A DNA stretch of 64,000 nucleotides from Diplolepis rosae (GCA_030998225.1 JAPYXD010000737.1:3410001-3474000), one strand, 5' to 3'; shown: positions 12,223 through 24,145, counted from the stretch's first letter. A program made the numbers and translations. The notes: generated by a model from the letters alone, not told the origin.

Positions 12223-14059
12223 TTAAGGAAACGATTTTGCAGAACAACGCTTATTTCGTATCTCACATATTTTGGTGAAAAAAAATCGAATTATTTAATA
12301 TTAAAAATCAAAACATAAAATATACATCCTGTCGAGAAATTTCTTAATAAGAATGTGTAGACCTCATTTAGGCAAATAATTTTTCATTTGAACTTTTTTT
12401 ATGTATCTCATATATTTTGTCTAAAAAATGGAATTATTGAATTTTAATCGTATTTTTTGGAATTGAAACGAAAAATATATGTTTTTTCATAAACTGTGTA
12501 AGACAAAACTTGTAGATCTTTTTGAATCGAACAACTTTGTATTCTTACTTTTATTTCGTATTTCACATGTTATTGTTAAAAAATTGAATTTTGGATTTTC
12601 AATAGTTTTTTTTTTAATTAAAAAGAAAAATATGCATCTTATGAAAAAATGTTACAATTCAAATTTGTAGGTCTTTATGTAGAAAATAATATTGTATCAT
12701 AACGTTTTTTCGTATCTCGTATAATTTAACTGGAAAATGGAATTTTGATATTGACTTTTTTCGAATTTGAATATGCTGTAACATTTCTAATTTTGATTTA
12801 ATCAAAAAATGTTATCAGGATAATTTTTAGAGATTTATGAGCACTATCTAAAACCAGTATTAAAATTTTTGATTTTTTCAAAAAATTATTTTCAAAAACA
12901 CAAAAATAGTGCTCAATCCCTCAATTTTGATTGGATGTGGCTGGTTAACGAACTTGTCCTTACTTTTTCGGCTCCGATAAAGTGTACCAAAGCACAATTC
13001 AATCTGATAATTCTATCGAGCGTTATGCCGCACACGACCTACAGACAGACACACAGACAGACAGACACTTTCGTAAAAACCCTTTTTTTGGACTCAGGGG
13101 GTCTCAAAACGTAAAGATTTGATGAAATTTTCGAAAGTCATTTTTCACATAAAACCAATACCTTCTCATCCATGATGAGAATGTAAAAAGAAGCATTTTA
13201 TTGGTTGCAGGCCCTTAGGGCGCTTTCATATGTCATAGTGCTCTCATGCCACCAAGTGGAAAAGGCCTATTGCTATTCATTTCACTCTAACTCCTTCTGA
13301 CGTCATATGTTAAAGTGAGATGAACAGATTTTTCAGGTTTTCAAATGAATGAGTCACATCTCTTGATAGTCGCCTATGTGTAAAATTAGCCTAAAGTTTC
13401 TCACAGTATCTATGTTGATTGGATAAAAGTATTATGTCCCAAAAAAGAATCATTGAATGGAATTTGAAATAGATTTTTAAAATATAGAGTTCGGAAATGT
13501 ATATATTTTTGATTAGAAAAGAGAATCCCAAATTACCTTGTATGCCTGTAAGTATAAATTATATAATTATTTTGATTCTCTTTGATTATAGGAGTGAAAA
13601 GATAGAAAAGTAAAGTTATGTTTCTGTACAGTATTTTCTAAACGTGATCAGTACGCATATATTGTTTATACGTTTATTAGTAAAATATTGTCTCTAGTAG
13701 GGCATGTGGTACTTTACCATAAGAGTAATTTAGTTCCTACAGGTCTTTATCCACAATTTTTTAAAATAATATTTGTTCATCAACGTAAAGAACATAAAGA
13801 CTGAGGTCGATGGACAATTATTTGATTTAGAATTTTGATTATTTTTCGAAATTAACAAATATATATTTTTTTTAAACTATGAAAACCTAGGATAAGACAT
13901 ATTTTTAACAGAGTTTAAAATATTTAAACAATTTTAAGAAGTTTTAGATGATTTTAATTTACTGGAAAGTTCCGGGAAGTTTTGAAATTTGTCCGGGAAA
14001 AGTTGGGAATTTTCTATCGAGCTGCCGGGAAGTTAAGAGCGCTCACTCCGGCAACACTG

Positions 14060-14463
14060 GACTCTCATAATTACCCGAATTGTGTGCATTGGCACATATT
14101 CTATTTTATGTGACTTCGGTGCGTATACGAGTTTTTATGCGTACACTCGAATCTAATCTAGTATTCATCATGATTCTCGTCCATTGCACTTAATATTTCG
14201 CGACTAGTTCCGGCCATTTTGATTTTCTCGATCTTGTGTAGTAGTAGCGTATTGTAATAGAGCATGCGCAGTTCAAATGTACAAGGCTTTGTCAGTACGG
14301 TGCCAACGCTGTACGAAGAAAAAGAAGAATAAGAAGAAGATTACGCTCCGCTGTATGGTTATAGGTACATGCGCAGTTCAATTTTTACATTACATTCCTC
14401 TGTATCGTAATGCACAACATTACACTACTCTAAACTGTAGCGTAAAAGCGAGTTTACGCGCTG
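14060..14463 (+). repeat. Right part of the split interspersed repeat
   Basis: It continues the repeat interrupted at 11170 and is the reverse complement of about 49415-49790. It includes TACGAGTTTTTATGCGTACA and a stretch ending in GTTTACGCGC. No coding function is seen. Confidence 0.7.
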
Positions 14464-14900
14464 AAGTCACATAAAGAATATTTAAGAGCGTTCTTAAGGT
14501 CTTATAGTAGTTTCACTTGCTTATTATGATTTTTGAAAATCTTATCTCAAAGTTCTTGAGGTTTCTAATGGGTTTCATGATGTTTTAGGAGGTGTTATAC
14601 GTCATACGGGTGTTATACGGTTACAAAAATATCTATAAAATATATATAATATATCTACTATATAGTACTATTTTTGTAACCGTTCTTAGACGTTTTATCC
14701 CGACTTTTCGAAGGGATTCCCGATTGAAAAATTAATGTTGAACCTTCAAAAGATTTCACGATACTAAAATTTATTAAATATTACTCTAAATTCTTACCAG
14801 ACTGGAACTTTTCGATCTTTTTAAAGATCATTTGAATGTCAGTGCCAAAAAAGGGCTCGTACGGAAAATTCTCCACGAGCTAAGCAAAAGATGGCAACTA
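14464..14900. other. No gene seen
   Basis: It holds a short TATA-rich palindrome near 14635-14675 and nothing else I can support. Confidence 0.6.
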
Positions 14901-15420
14901 GCTGCAAGGAAATGAAATGAAAATTGGCTCAGAACTTTGGTTTTATTCGCTACAGCAGACTGCGTGGAGCCCAAAAAGGTCACTCCAGCTGCATCAGGAC
15001 GTCCGTCATGTGAAAATCCCCAGCAAAGAACTTACTTACACGGCACAAATAAGTTTAAGAGCAAGTGGTAAACTTGATGCTGCGAAAGTTTCAAAAAACG
15101 TTTCTACAGGCAGCGCTTCCAAACCCGTTAAATATAAAAATGCTTTAAAACAAGTTCGTGAAGAACCTTCGAGTCCTGATAAAGCGTTATCATTAATTAC
15201 CGAGAGCAAGCTTTCAAAAAACCAGTGCAACTTGATTCATAATTGCACTTTACAAATATGTTTTGGAATCTAAAAAAAAAATGTTATCCTGATGAGTCAA
15301 ACGTAACTGTCACTAAAAAAAAGCTTATGTCAATTAACAAGCCTTATTAGATCACACATTACAAAGAATACTCGAGATGCAATTACCGGTCATTGCGAGT
15401 TCGGCAGAGAGTAAAATTAA
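14901..15420 (+). pseudogene. Decayed gene of an unrecognised family
   Basis: An ORF at 14917-15273 (118 aa, ATG start, ending in NLIHNCTLQICFGI) is followed by CYPDESNVTVT in one frame (about 15278). About 50 bp later LDHTLQRILEMQLPVIASSA appears in another frame. The two pieces read like one protein broken by a small indel near 15340. I have the impression of a widespread, poorly characterised insect protein family seen in transposon-rich regions, but I cannot name it with confidence. No catalytic motif is visible. Confidence 0.4.
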
Positions 15421-15447
15421 ACTGGTAGGTTTGCAATTTCATGTCAG

Positions 15448-16028
15448 GTACACCATCAGAAATGCGGTGCTACCTGTTCCATATTGGAAGATTTCAATAA
15501 TCTCCACAATATTGTTTGCAAACCGATAATCAGAGAGTATCTTCAAATCACGTATCCAACTCTACCATCCGTTCAAGATATTAAAATAGAATGGTCTATT
15601 CTTTTCAAACAACAGTACCTTTTTTTGCACTACGAAACTTTAATGGGTCATTCTATAACATTTTTGAAACATGGATTTCTATTTAATTATCCAAAATTGC
15701 TGACATTCAATGAGTTACAATACAAGAAAAGAAAAAATAAAGAACAACTCCCCACTTTCTCGGAAACGACAAATAAGGAAGAAAAGTGCGCGGAAGGCTT
15801 GCTAATTATATGCAATTATTTAAAGAAGATATTAATACCGTATACGCAACAGGCCCTGTGAGTACAATAATACTTATCTTTTTCTTCATTACGTTTATGA
15901 ACCAAACAACAATATTCAATAATTGTGTTTCAAATTTCAGGAAGGAGGTGATGCGTCAGAACTCATGCAAGCAAATCATACCTACATTGTGCGAAAAGGT
16001 CTGTTTATTATTAACAATAAACTGTTAA
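15448..16028 (+). other. Possible two-exon gene fragment of unknown function
   Basis: An open frame runs from about 15421 to 15861 (the 125-residue stretch from 15484 begins at a TTG, so it is not a real start). A CATGTCAG acceptor-like site lies at 15440-15447. GTGAGT lies near the frame's end (about 15855), and a pyrimidine-rich AATTTCAG lies at about 15933-15940. Removing that interval would keep a frame open to the TAA at 16026-16028, and AATAAA follows at about 16030. The peptide is hydrophobic and Lys-rich and matches no family I know. It could be a remnant of a host gene or of a repeat. Confidence 0.3.
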
Positions 16029-16300
16029 AATAAATATGTAAAATAAGAAATAATTAATGAAGATAATTGTATTACAGATGAAGAGACATTCGTGTATCAC
16101 TTGATGATACACAAAACCAATGTCTTGAAAACAGTTATCTTCAGTGATTTACTTTCAGCTTTTTTTGCTTCTTTCTATGTCTTCAACCAAATATATCCCT
16201 GTGCATTTGCAGCAACTTTGCAATTTATGCAAATTTGAAAAGCTGAGTGGAATAAACCTGCCACGTTAAAAGATATTTGAAGATTATTGTCTATATTTTG

Positions 16301-18733
16301 AAGTGACATGTTTGATAACATGTCTGCTATTATATTGACCCATAATTCATAGAATTTTTTGTTCATTTCTCGTTATTTTGGCATAGGGTCAGATTCTTTT
16401 TATTTCCTTCGAATAAAATTTTCACTATTACATATAAAAATACTCAAAAAGAAGGCAAGGCAAACGTTTCGGCCACATATGGGGGCCCTCTTCAGTGCCA
16501 TAAATTCAAAGATTAATTCAAAATTTCTGTAAAACATTAGAATATAGGAGATAATGAAATTAAGGATTATCATAGAATTCAAAAACTTATATCAAAGCTT
16601 GCAATTCAAAATGAAGTAGTCCAGTATGCAGCATCACGATTCGAAAAAATATTTAGAGTTCACTGTGAATAAAAAACCGGATAACAAATAAACCGGGGAA
16701 CATAAAAAAAAATTTTCACACCAACCGTCCGCAATTTAAAAAAATTTCTTATTAAAAAAAGATGCCAAATTGTTTATCAATGGCAGAACGCGAACAAAAC
16801 CGGATAACAAAGAAACCGGGAAAAATAAAAAAATTTTCCACACGAACCGACCGCAATTTAAAACAAATTTTATTAAAAAAGGATGCCAAATCGCTCATAA
16901 ATGGCAGAACGCGAACAAGGTTTACATTTTTAAACTTTTCGTGAAGACTTTGTTACCGGAGTCTCTCACAGAATGATCTGAACTGTTTTAAAAACCGACT
17001 CAAGACATGTGGCTTTGCTGACCGAAAATTTTTTTATATAAGAAATCTTGAGAGGTTCTTTTGCTCCTTGAAGAAGACTATTGTCCTATACCTAGTAAAG
17101 AAATTCGAAACGTTTATGGTGATTTTCACGAGTGGACGAAGGCGTGTATTTTTCAAGAAACGATTTTTTATATCAGCTTCACGGACAATCCATTTAACAT
17201 TGAATTTGCAAGCAAGGCATTACAGAAACATAAATTATTATAATATCTAGACATGTACTTTTACTCAATATTATTTGAGTATGTTAAGCAATAAATAAAA
17301 AAAATTGAATGTTGTTTATTACTGCATTCAGATTTATTCTGAGATGTTTTGAAAAATACTACATTTATTTTTAAAAAATAACAAAAATGCAATTTTAGTA
17401 TACGTGATATCAAGTATCACATTTTAGGAAGTATTAATAGATTTAGTTTGTTCTGAAAATGGTCAGAACTATGAGATATTCAACCTTTATACTAAATGTG
17501 CCCTTTTAAAATTTTAAAGTGACATGTTTGATAACATGTCTGCTATTATATTGACCCATAATTCATAGAATTTTTTGTTCATTTCTCGTTATTTTGGCAT
17601 AGGGTCAGATTCTTTTTATTTCCTTCGAATAAAATTTTCACTATTACATATAAAAATACTCAAAAAGAAGGCAAGGCAAACGTTTCGGCCACATATGGGG
17701 GCCCTCTTCAGTGCCATAAATTCAAAGATTAATTCAAAATTTCTGTAAAACATTAGAATATAGGAGATAATGAAATTAAGGATTATCATAGAATTCAAAA
17801 ACTTATCTCAAAGCTTGCAATTCAAAATGAAGTAGTCCAGTATGCAGCATCACGATTCGAAAAAATATTTAGAGTTCACTGTGAATAAAAAACCGGATAA
17901 CAAATAAACCGGGGAACATAAAAAAAAATTTTCACACCAACCGTCCGCAATTTAAAAAAATTTCTTATTAAAAAAAGATGCCAAATTGTTTATCAATGGC
18001 AGAACGCGAACAAAACCGGATAACAAAGAAACCGGGAAAAATAAAAAAATTTTCCACACGAACCGACCGCAATTTAAAACAAATTTTATTAAAAAAGGAT
18101 GCCAAATCGCTCATAAATGGCAGAACGCGAACAAGGTTTACATTTTTAAACTTTTCGTGAAGACTTTGTTACCGGAGTCTCTCAGAGAATGATCTGAACT
18201 GTTTTAAAAACCGACTCAAGACATGTGGCTTTGCTGACCGAAAATTTTTTTATATGAGAAATCTTGAGAGGTTCGTTTGCTCCTTGAAGAAGACTATTGT
18301 CCTATACCTAGTAAAGAAATTCGAAACGTTTATGGTGATTTTCACGAGTGGACGAAGGCGTGTATTTTTCAAGAAACGATTTTTTATATCAGCTTCACGG
18401 ACAATCCATTTAACATTGAATTTTCAAGCAAGGCATTACAGAAACATAAATTATTATAATATCTAGACATGTACTTTTACTCAATATTATTTGAGTATGT
18501 TAAGCAATAAATAAAAAAAATTTGAATGTTGTTTATTACTGCATTCAGATTTATTCTGAGATGTTTTGAAAAATACTACATTTATCTTTAAAAAATAACA
18601 AAAATGCAATTTTAGTATTCGTGATATCAAGTATCACATTTTAGGAAGTATTAATAGATTTAGTTTGTTCTGAAAATGGTCAGAACTATGAGATATTCAA
18701 CCTTTATACTAAATGTGCCCTTTTAAAATTTTG
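16301..18733. repeat. Tandem duplication of a 1.2-kb repeat unit
   Basis: Unit 1 (16301-17516) and unit 2 (17517-18733) are almost identical; both begin AAGTGACATGTTTGATAACA. Each holds two diverged copies of a roughly 118-bp subrepeat (ACCGGATAACAAA ... GATGCCAAAT ... GGCAGAACGCGAACAA). Each also has a conserved 60-codon frame (start MLLEEDYCPIPSKEI) with in-frame sequence preserved between copies, and a minus-strand 60-codon frame with ALKRAPICGRNVC. I cannot assign the family. The CCGAAACGTTTGCC-type motif also ends many retroelement-derived repeats. Confidence 0.8.
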
Positions 18734-19222
18734 AAGTGACATGTTTGATAACATGTCTGCTATTATATTGACCAATAATTCATAGAATTCAAAAACTTAT
18801 ATCAAAGCTTGCAATTCAAAATGAAGTAGTCCAGTATGCAGCATCACGATTCGAAAAAATATTTAGAGTTCACTGTGAATAAAAAACCGGATAACAAATA
18901 AACCGGGGAACATAAAAAAAAATTTTCACACCAACCGTCCGCAATTTAAAAAAATTTCTTATTAAAAAAAGATGCCAAATTGTTTATCAATGGCAGAACG
19001 CGAACAAAACCGGATAACAAAGAAACCGGGAAAAATAAAAAAATTTTCCACACGAACCGACCGCAATTTAAAACAAATTTTATTAAAAAAGGATGCCAAA
19101 TCGCTCATAAATGGCAGAACGCGAACAAGGTTTACATTTTTAAACTTTTCGTGAAGACTTTGTTACCGGAGTCTCTCACAGAATGATCTGAACTGTTTTA
19201 AAAACCGACTCAAGACATGTGG
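18734..19222. repeat. Third, internally deleted copy of the unit
   Basis: The copy starts with the same AAGTGACATG, then skips about 225 bp between two short CATAGAATT repeats. This looks like a microhomology deletion. It then follows the unit to GACATGTGGC, where the inverted segment begins. Confidence 0.75.
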
Positions 19223-20210
19223 CCTTCGTCCACTCGTGAAAATCACCATAAACGTTTCGAATTTCTTTACTAGGTATAGGACAATAGTCTTCTTCAAGTA
19301 GCAAAAGAACCTCTCAAGATTTTATTCGTGAAAATCACCATAAACGTTTCGAATTTCTTTACTAGGTATAGGACAATAGTCTTCTTCAAGGAGCAAAAGA
19401 ACCTCTCAAGATTTCTTATATAAAAAAATTTTCGGTCAGCAAAGCCACATGTCTTGAGTCGGTTTTTAAAACAGTTCAGATCATTCTGTGAGAGACTCCG
19501 GTAACAAAGTCTTCACGAAAAGTTTAAAAATGTAAACCTTGTTCGCGTTCTGCCATTTATGAGCGATTTGGCATCCTTTTTTAATAAAAATTTTTTTAAA
19601 TTGCGGTCGGTTCGTGTGGAAATTTTTTTTTATGTTTCCCGGTTTATTTGTTATCTGGTTTTGTTCGCGTTCTGGCATTGATGAGCAATTTGGCATCCTT
19701 TTTTAATAAAAATTTTTTTAAATTGCGGTCGGTTCGTGTGGAAAATTTTTTTATTTTTCCCGGTTTCTTTGTTATCCGGTTTTGTTCGCGTTCTGCCATT
19801 GATAAACAATTTGGCATCTTTTTTTAATAAGAAATTTTTTTAAATTGCGGACGGTTGGTGTGAAAATTTTTTTTATGTTCCCCGGTTTATTTGTTATCCG
19901 GTTTTTTATTCACAGTGAACTCTAAATATTTTTTCGAATCGTGATGCTGCATACTGGACTACTTCATTTTGAATTGCAAGCTTTGAGATAAGTTTTTGAA
20001 TTCTATGATAACCCTTAATTTCATTATCTCCTATATTCTAATGTTTTACAGAAATTTTGAATTAATCTTTGAATTTATGGCACTGAAGAGGGCCCCCCTA
20101 TGTGGCCGAAACGTTTGCCTTGCCTTCTTTTTGAGTATTTTTATATGTAGTAGTGAAAATTTTATTTAAAGAAAATAACAAGAATCTGACCCTATGCCAA
20201 AATAACGACA
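19223..20210. repeat. Inverted copy of the unit, with an internal partial duplication
   Basis: The reverse complement of units 1 and 2 starts at 19223. A roughly 95-bp piece (GTGAAAATCACCATAAACGT to CTCAAGATTT) appears twice (19223-19321 and 19327-19412). The 118-bp subrepeat appears three times here, against two in the direct units. Together with 18734-19222 this forms a hairpin-capable arrangement. Confidence 0.75.
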
Positions 20211-20609
20211 AATGAAAAAAAAAATTTCTAATTTAAGTTTATGTTTACCAAATTTTTTACTGTTAGAAGTTTTTTCGTCGGGAATCGTTATTTTTAAAGA
20301 ATATCAGCAAATCATGTTATTTTAGGCTACATCTTTACATTTTGGCTGAAAATGAATATTTTTAAATGAGATAAGATAAAATGATACGTCACGTTGTAAC
20401 TCCTTTAAGACTAAACATCTAATGTTGAGTATTGTTATTTTTAAAGGAAATCGTCAAGTTACGCTATTTTACGTTACGTCTTTACACTTTCGCTAACTAT
20501 TAGATTCCTTAGTTTTAATTCTGAGCGTGAATGATCGGAAAATCAAATCTTAATTTTGTCATTACCGTCTTAAAGCGGGCACCTGGTTTATCGGTTGAAC
20601 AAAATCAAT
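20211..20609. other. No gene seen
   Basis: AT-rich sequence with loosely repeated TTAGGCTACATCTTTACA-like phrases (about 20322 and 20470) but no gene. Confidence 0.55.
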
Positions 20610-21812
20610 GTTTCAAAATTTGTCCCAATTGAAAGTCGAATTATTAGACAATATACTTCTTAAATTTTAGGTCTAAGCACAAAGTTACAGCCTGTAGAAC
20701 GTCTTGGGTCTCTCAGCTAACGAATTTTAATTACTTTTAATACATTTAGATAGAAGTTTTTATTGCGCATTGTTTTCTGGACATAGAAAATTTTTTATCA
20801 TTTACGGTTTTTAAAGCATGTAAAAAAATAGTTTTTTTGCAATACAAAATTTATTTGTACGAAATTAAATTGATTCGATATGAACTATTTTCATTATAAA
20901 AAGGTCGCTCAACTAAAACAGAAAACTTATTTCTGCGTTACCGCCTGAGATAATGCATTTTACAGCTTCACGAATTCACAACAAACGCGGATAGAAAAAG
21001 ATTTTTACATCTATTGGGTTCTAATTCCAAACTTAACCGTGAATCAACAATTAGTAAATGACCTTTGAATGTCTAATGTCTCCATAACGATTTTCTTCCA
21101 TGGCCAAATGTCACTTTCCGAACAAATAGAAATAGCACGAAGCCAAATAAGGTGAATACGTAAAATAGTTGAGAGTCAAAATGCCATTTTTGGTCATAAA
21201 ATCCGTTATTAACGTTGATCGATGAGCTGATACATTAACGTGCAACAAGCACCAACTTCCTTTTCCACGATATTCTGGCCGCACACAACGAATACCTGTT
21301 AAAAAACGCGTCATAACACCTAGATATAACACAGTATTGATGCGTCTTAGCAGCTGGTTTACCGAGTTTAAAACAAAACTTGATATTGGCTCTTCGTTCA
21401 AAATTCATTTTCCGACTAATGGTTTAAACGTACTGTCACATTAGGCGCAATAACTCTATTTCTATAAATGCCCAAAAGATCTAACATATGTCGCCATTAG
21501 TATTGGCTAATTTTGGCTTGTCTGGGAAATTTTGCGATAGAACTTGTATAATAATATAATTTCCAGCTGAGCAAAGTTTCAAAATTTGTCCCAATTGAAA
21601 GTCGAATTATTAGACAATATACTTCTTAAATTTTAGGTCTAAGCACAAAGTTACAGCCTGTAGAACGTCTTGGGTCTCTCAGCTAACGAATTTTAATTAC
21701 TTTTAATACATTTAGATAGAAGTTTTTATTGCGCATTGTTTTCTGGACATAGAAAATTTTTTATCATTTACGGTTTTTAAAGCATGTAAAAAAATAGTTT
21801 TTTTGCAATACA
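20610..21812. repeat. 237-bp direct repeats flanking a mariner-remnant block
   Basis: 20610-20846 and 21576-21812 are matching 237-bp direct repeats (start GTTTCAAAATTTGTCCCAAT, end TTTGCAATACA). Between them lies the 737-bp block also found at 7207-7943. The period is 966 bp, so this is either a tandem duplication with one partial copy or an insertion flanked by long repeats. The direct repeats lack TG...CA ends. Confidence 0.8.
20844..21580 (-). pseudogene. Second copy of the mariner transposase remnant
   Basis: It has the same 96-residue reading as 7474-7764 (here 21111-21401), with the same lost catalytic residues. See the entry at 7207. Confidence 0.7.
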
Positions 21813-22094
21813 GGCAATAAAGTAGTACTTCGACCCCCTGTAGAGCGGCTGTAAAGTTGTCCATTTACGACCAGCATGTTCATATTGTATCTGTTTTCTC
21901 CCTTAAGTCCTACTTTCGTTCTTTATGTCCTACTTTTGTTCCTTACGCCCTCTGTACTGTTGCGAAAAATGGATTATATTTCCCCCCAAGCAAATACTTG
22001 ATCGAACCGCAAGATGGCGACAGCAGGGATTAAGCTAACTCCTTCATTGCTCACCAGGAAGCCGTCTCGCACGTTCTGGGCTCAGTGCTAATAC

Positions 22095-22303
22095 TTAATT
22101 AATCTAACCAAAGTTTATACTTTTCCATACGTTATTAAATTCAATCATATTTGTTTCTTGAAATACTGAATACCCCAAAAATTGTACCTAAAATTTTTTT
22201 AAATTAAAGACAAAACATTTTACGTTCCAGAAAAATATTTAATTAATCTTACCAAAGTTTATACTTTTCCATACATTATTAAATTCAATCAAATTCGTTT
22301 CAT
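22095..22303. repeat. Short direct repeat pair
   Basis: TTAATTAATCTAACCAAAGT with about 60 following bases recurs about 143 bp later with a few changes. 21813-22094 holds nothing I recognise. Confidence 0.6.
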
Positions 22304-22307
22304 ATAA

Positions 22308-22400
22308 TTCGGGGGGCACAGCCCTCCGACCCCCCGGCAGGGGCTTTGCACCCTGCACTCCCACCGGGGCTCCGCCCCTGGGCCCCTCCCCCCTACAGCC
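22308..22400. repeat. GC-rich island of short palindromic motifs
   Basis: About 90 bp of alternating GGGGC and GCCCC blocks (for example GGGGCTCCGCCCCTGGGCCC) sits in AT-rich surroundings. The blocks can pair with each other. The ORF at 22346 is a by-product. Origin unknown. Confidence 0.7.
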
Positions 22401-22439
22401 CTTGCCACCACCTTTCGTTCCATATTTATCAATATTATT

Positions 22440-23187
22440 GTTATAACATGTTACTATTCCACCGAGTCGTAATTGGACACTCTCAATACCATTCTACAGA
22501 CACTCGAAATACTTCTTTAGGACGTATTTTGCAAAAAATATCGTGTGTACCACGGAGGTTGGTCATTTTGGGACTCGACCGATGTATTCAGTCCTCGCCC
22601 CAAAAGACCTACTTTACCTCCTAGATACACAATATACTATTTTAATATTTTGGCTATTTCTCGATTGTTTTTGACAGTTTTTGCCTGTTTTTTGCAAAAT
22701 AATGATTTGGGCCCCTTTCTCGACAAATATTTCCTTTCGCTTGACCATTTTCAATCTGGAAAAATACAATGCCGAGGCTATGTTAACGAAAAAGCGGGCA
22801 CAATTATGCATAAACGCAACGACTGTCAAATTAACAGACTTACAGTTTTTTATGACACTTAAATGCACCAGACACGATAATACCATCTTTTTTTGTTTGA
22901 ATGATTGACATGTAACCTTTTACACCGCAGCCGAATCGATTTTTGTGCGAAAAACAACTGAAAACCCAATGCGGCGGTTTTGGACACTTTTCACGATTTT
23001 CGGCCATAGGCTGTTTTCTTATAAATTGTGATGGAAATTTCAGTAAAATGCATTAAAAATGTCTTCAAATCATAAAGCTACGTTGAAGGTACAAAACTAC
23101 TGCAAATATGTGAATAGTTTTTTAATAAATGATACGATAAACTGACAAAAACAACTTTTTTTATCTTGTTCTAATATTTTCCGACTG
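22440..23187 (-). pseudogene. Tc1-like transposon remnant, N-terminal half
   Basis: The right terminus ATTTTCCGACTG is followed by TA (23188-23189) and matches the ends of the Tc1-like element at 47.8 kb. On the minus strand, the leader and N-terminal coding (IIILQKTGKN, then REIAKILK in another frame) correspond to the helix-turn-helix region. The copy lacks the DDE half and its frames are broken. The GTAC target of the large retroelement lies 124 bp beyond its end. Confidence 0.65.
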
Positions 23188-23501
23188 TATTGTAGAATTA
23201 AAATAATATACAAGTTTCAAATGTATAACAATTACAAATCATAGTAGATTTAAGTATTTTCGAATGAAATTTTTCATTGAAAAAAAATGTTTCATATTAA
23301 TTTTATGAAGGTACTGTCACGTCCCGCGACGTATTTGAATGTATATAATACACACAGGCTGGTTTGAGTTAGAAATCTATGAGAGAATCGATAAAGGGGA
23401 ATAGGGAGTAGGGGAAGTAGGGAGCAGTATAGGGCCCCTTCTCCTCTAAGAAGATATGACTACGTCACGATTTTCGCTGACCGTCAATTTGTATAGAAAA
23501 A

Positions 23502-23537
23502 TATAAAAGAGGCCCACACCAAGAGAAAGCAGTCAGT
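23502..23537 (+). promoter_or_regulatory. TATA box and initiator of the 5' LTR
   Basis: TATAAAAG at 23502-23509 is followed by TCAGT, the arthropod initiator core, at 23533-23537. The A at 23535 lies 33 bases from the start of the TATA box, which is ideal spacing. A CRE-like ACGTCACG lies upstream at about 23462. The same sites recur in the 3' LTR at 40071 and 40102. Confidence 0.8.
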
Positions 23538-24027
23538 AAATTCTTCGTCTAGTTCGACACTTAAATTTTCCTTCGGATTTATAACCGGTCTCGTGACAAT
23601 AGTCCAGTGCCGTATTTCAATTTAACTTCGGAAATCTCTGAGTTTGAGATTAATAAAATTCGATTGGGACAATTTAAAATCCAAGTTCGGGAGTCGTAAA
23701 AGTCATCGTAGACTTGAATAGATCTTGTAAAGATCTTCGAAAAGTGTCGTAAATTTGAATCGCCGCCCTTTACGGAATATACCTGTGCGGCCTATAACTC
23801 CGTCTCTCTCACACACTTGGAATACACCTATGGGGATCCAGTACTTACAACTCACCGCCGTGTGGATTAAACCTCAACACAACTTACGAATCATAAAGGT
23901 ACCGAACCTCTCTCTCTCTCTCTATCTTTATTCTTTGTCTCTTTCTCACCTACGTACCAACCAGCCTGTGCCTACATTATATAAGAATTGTCTTAACGAA
24001 TGTATATCCGGAAATTTTAACCAGTAA

Positions 24028-24033
24028 AATAAA
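24028..24033 (+). terminator. Polyadenylation signal in the LTR
   Basis: AATAAA, followed by a T-rich TTGTATTATTTTCATAATC. The functional copy for the element's transcripts would be the 3' LTR one at 40597-40602. The long distance from the initiator implies an R region of roughly 500 nt. Confidence 0.6.
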
Positions 24034-24139
24034 TTCAATTTGTATTATTTTCATAATCATTGTGTCTTTCATTGACTTATCCTCATCCCTAAGCGAGGAT
24101 CATTCGATCCTAACTTAAAACGAGGAATCTTCGATCAAA

Positions 24140-24145
24140 GTAAGT
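24140..24145 (+). promoter_or_regulatory. Candidate 5' splice donor at the end of the LTR
   Basis: AAA/GTAAGT at 24137-24145 is close to the consensus donor. It lies downstream of the polyadenylation signal and upstream of the primer binding site. Only transcripts starting in the 5' LTR carry it usably, and spliced RNAs would lose the primer site. Confidence 0.5.

Larger units (their letters stand above)
11171..14059. mobile_element. Non-autonomous hAT-like transposon, 2,889 bp
   Basis: The ends are CAGTGTTGCC at 11171-11180 and its exact inverse GGCAACACTG at 14050-14059. They are flanked by an 8-bp duplication GACTCTCA (11163-11170 and 14060-14067). Subterminal TTCCCGG-type motifs recur at both ends. 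An 8-bp TSD with CAGTG-type ends is the hAT signature. No transposase ORF is present. The interior holds a GC-rich repeat block, a TTAA MITE and a segment related to 2230-3260. The paralogous locus at about 49.8 kb lacks the insertion. Confidence 0.8.

Noticed and set aside
16301..20210. CRISPR-like array
   Set aside because: Units are 1.2 kb with 118-bp subrepeats in a eukaryotic repeat setting; no short direct repeats with unique spacers and no cas genes.
23755..24027. 90-codon ORF in each LTR (also 40324-40596)
   Set aside because: It starts at TTG and lies in the LTR R region; its preservation only reflects LTR identity.
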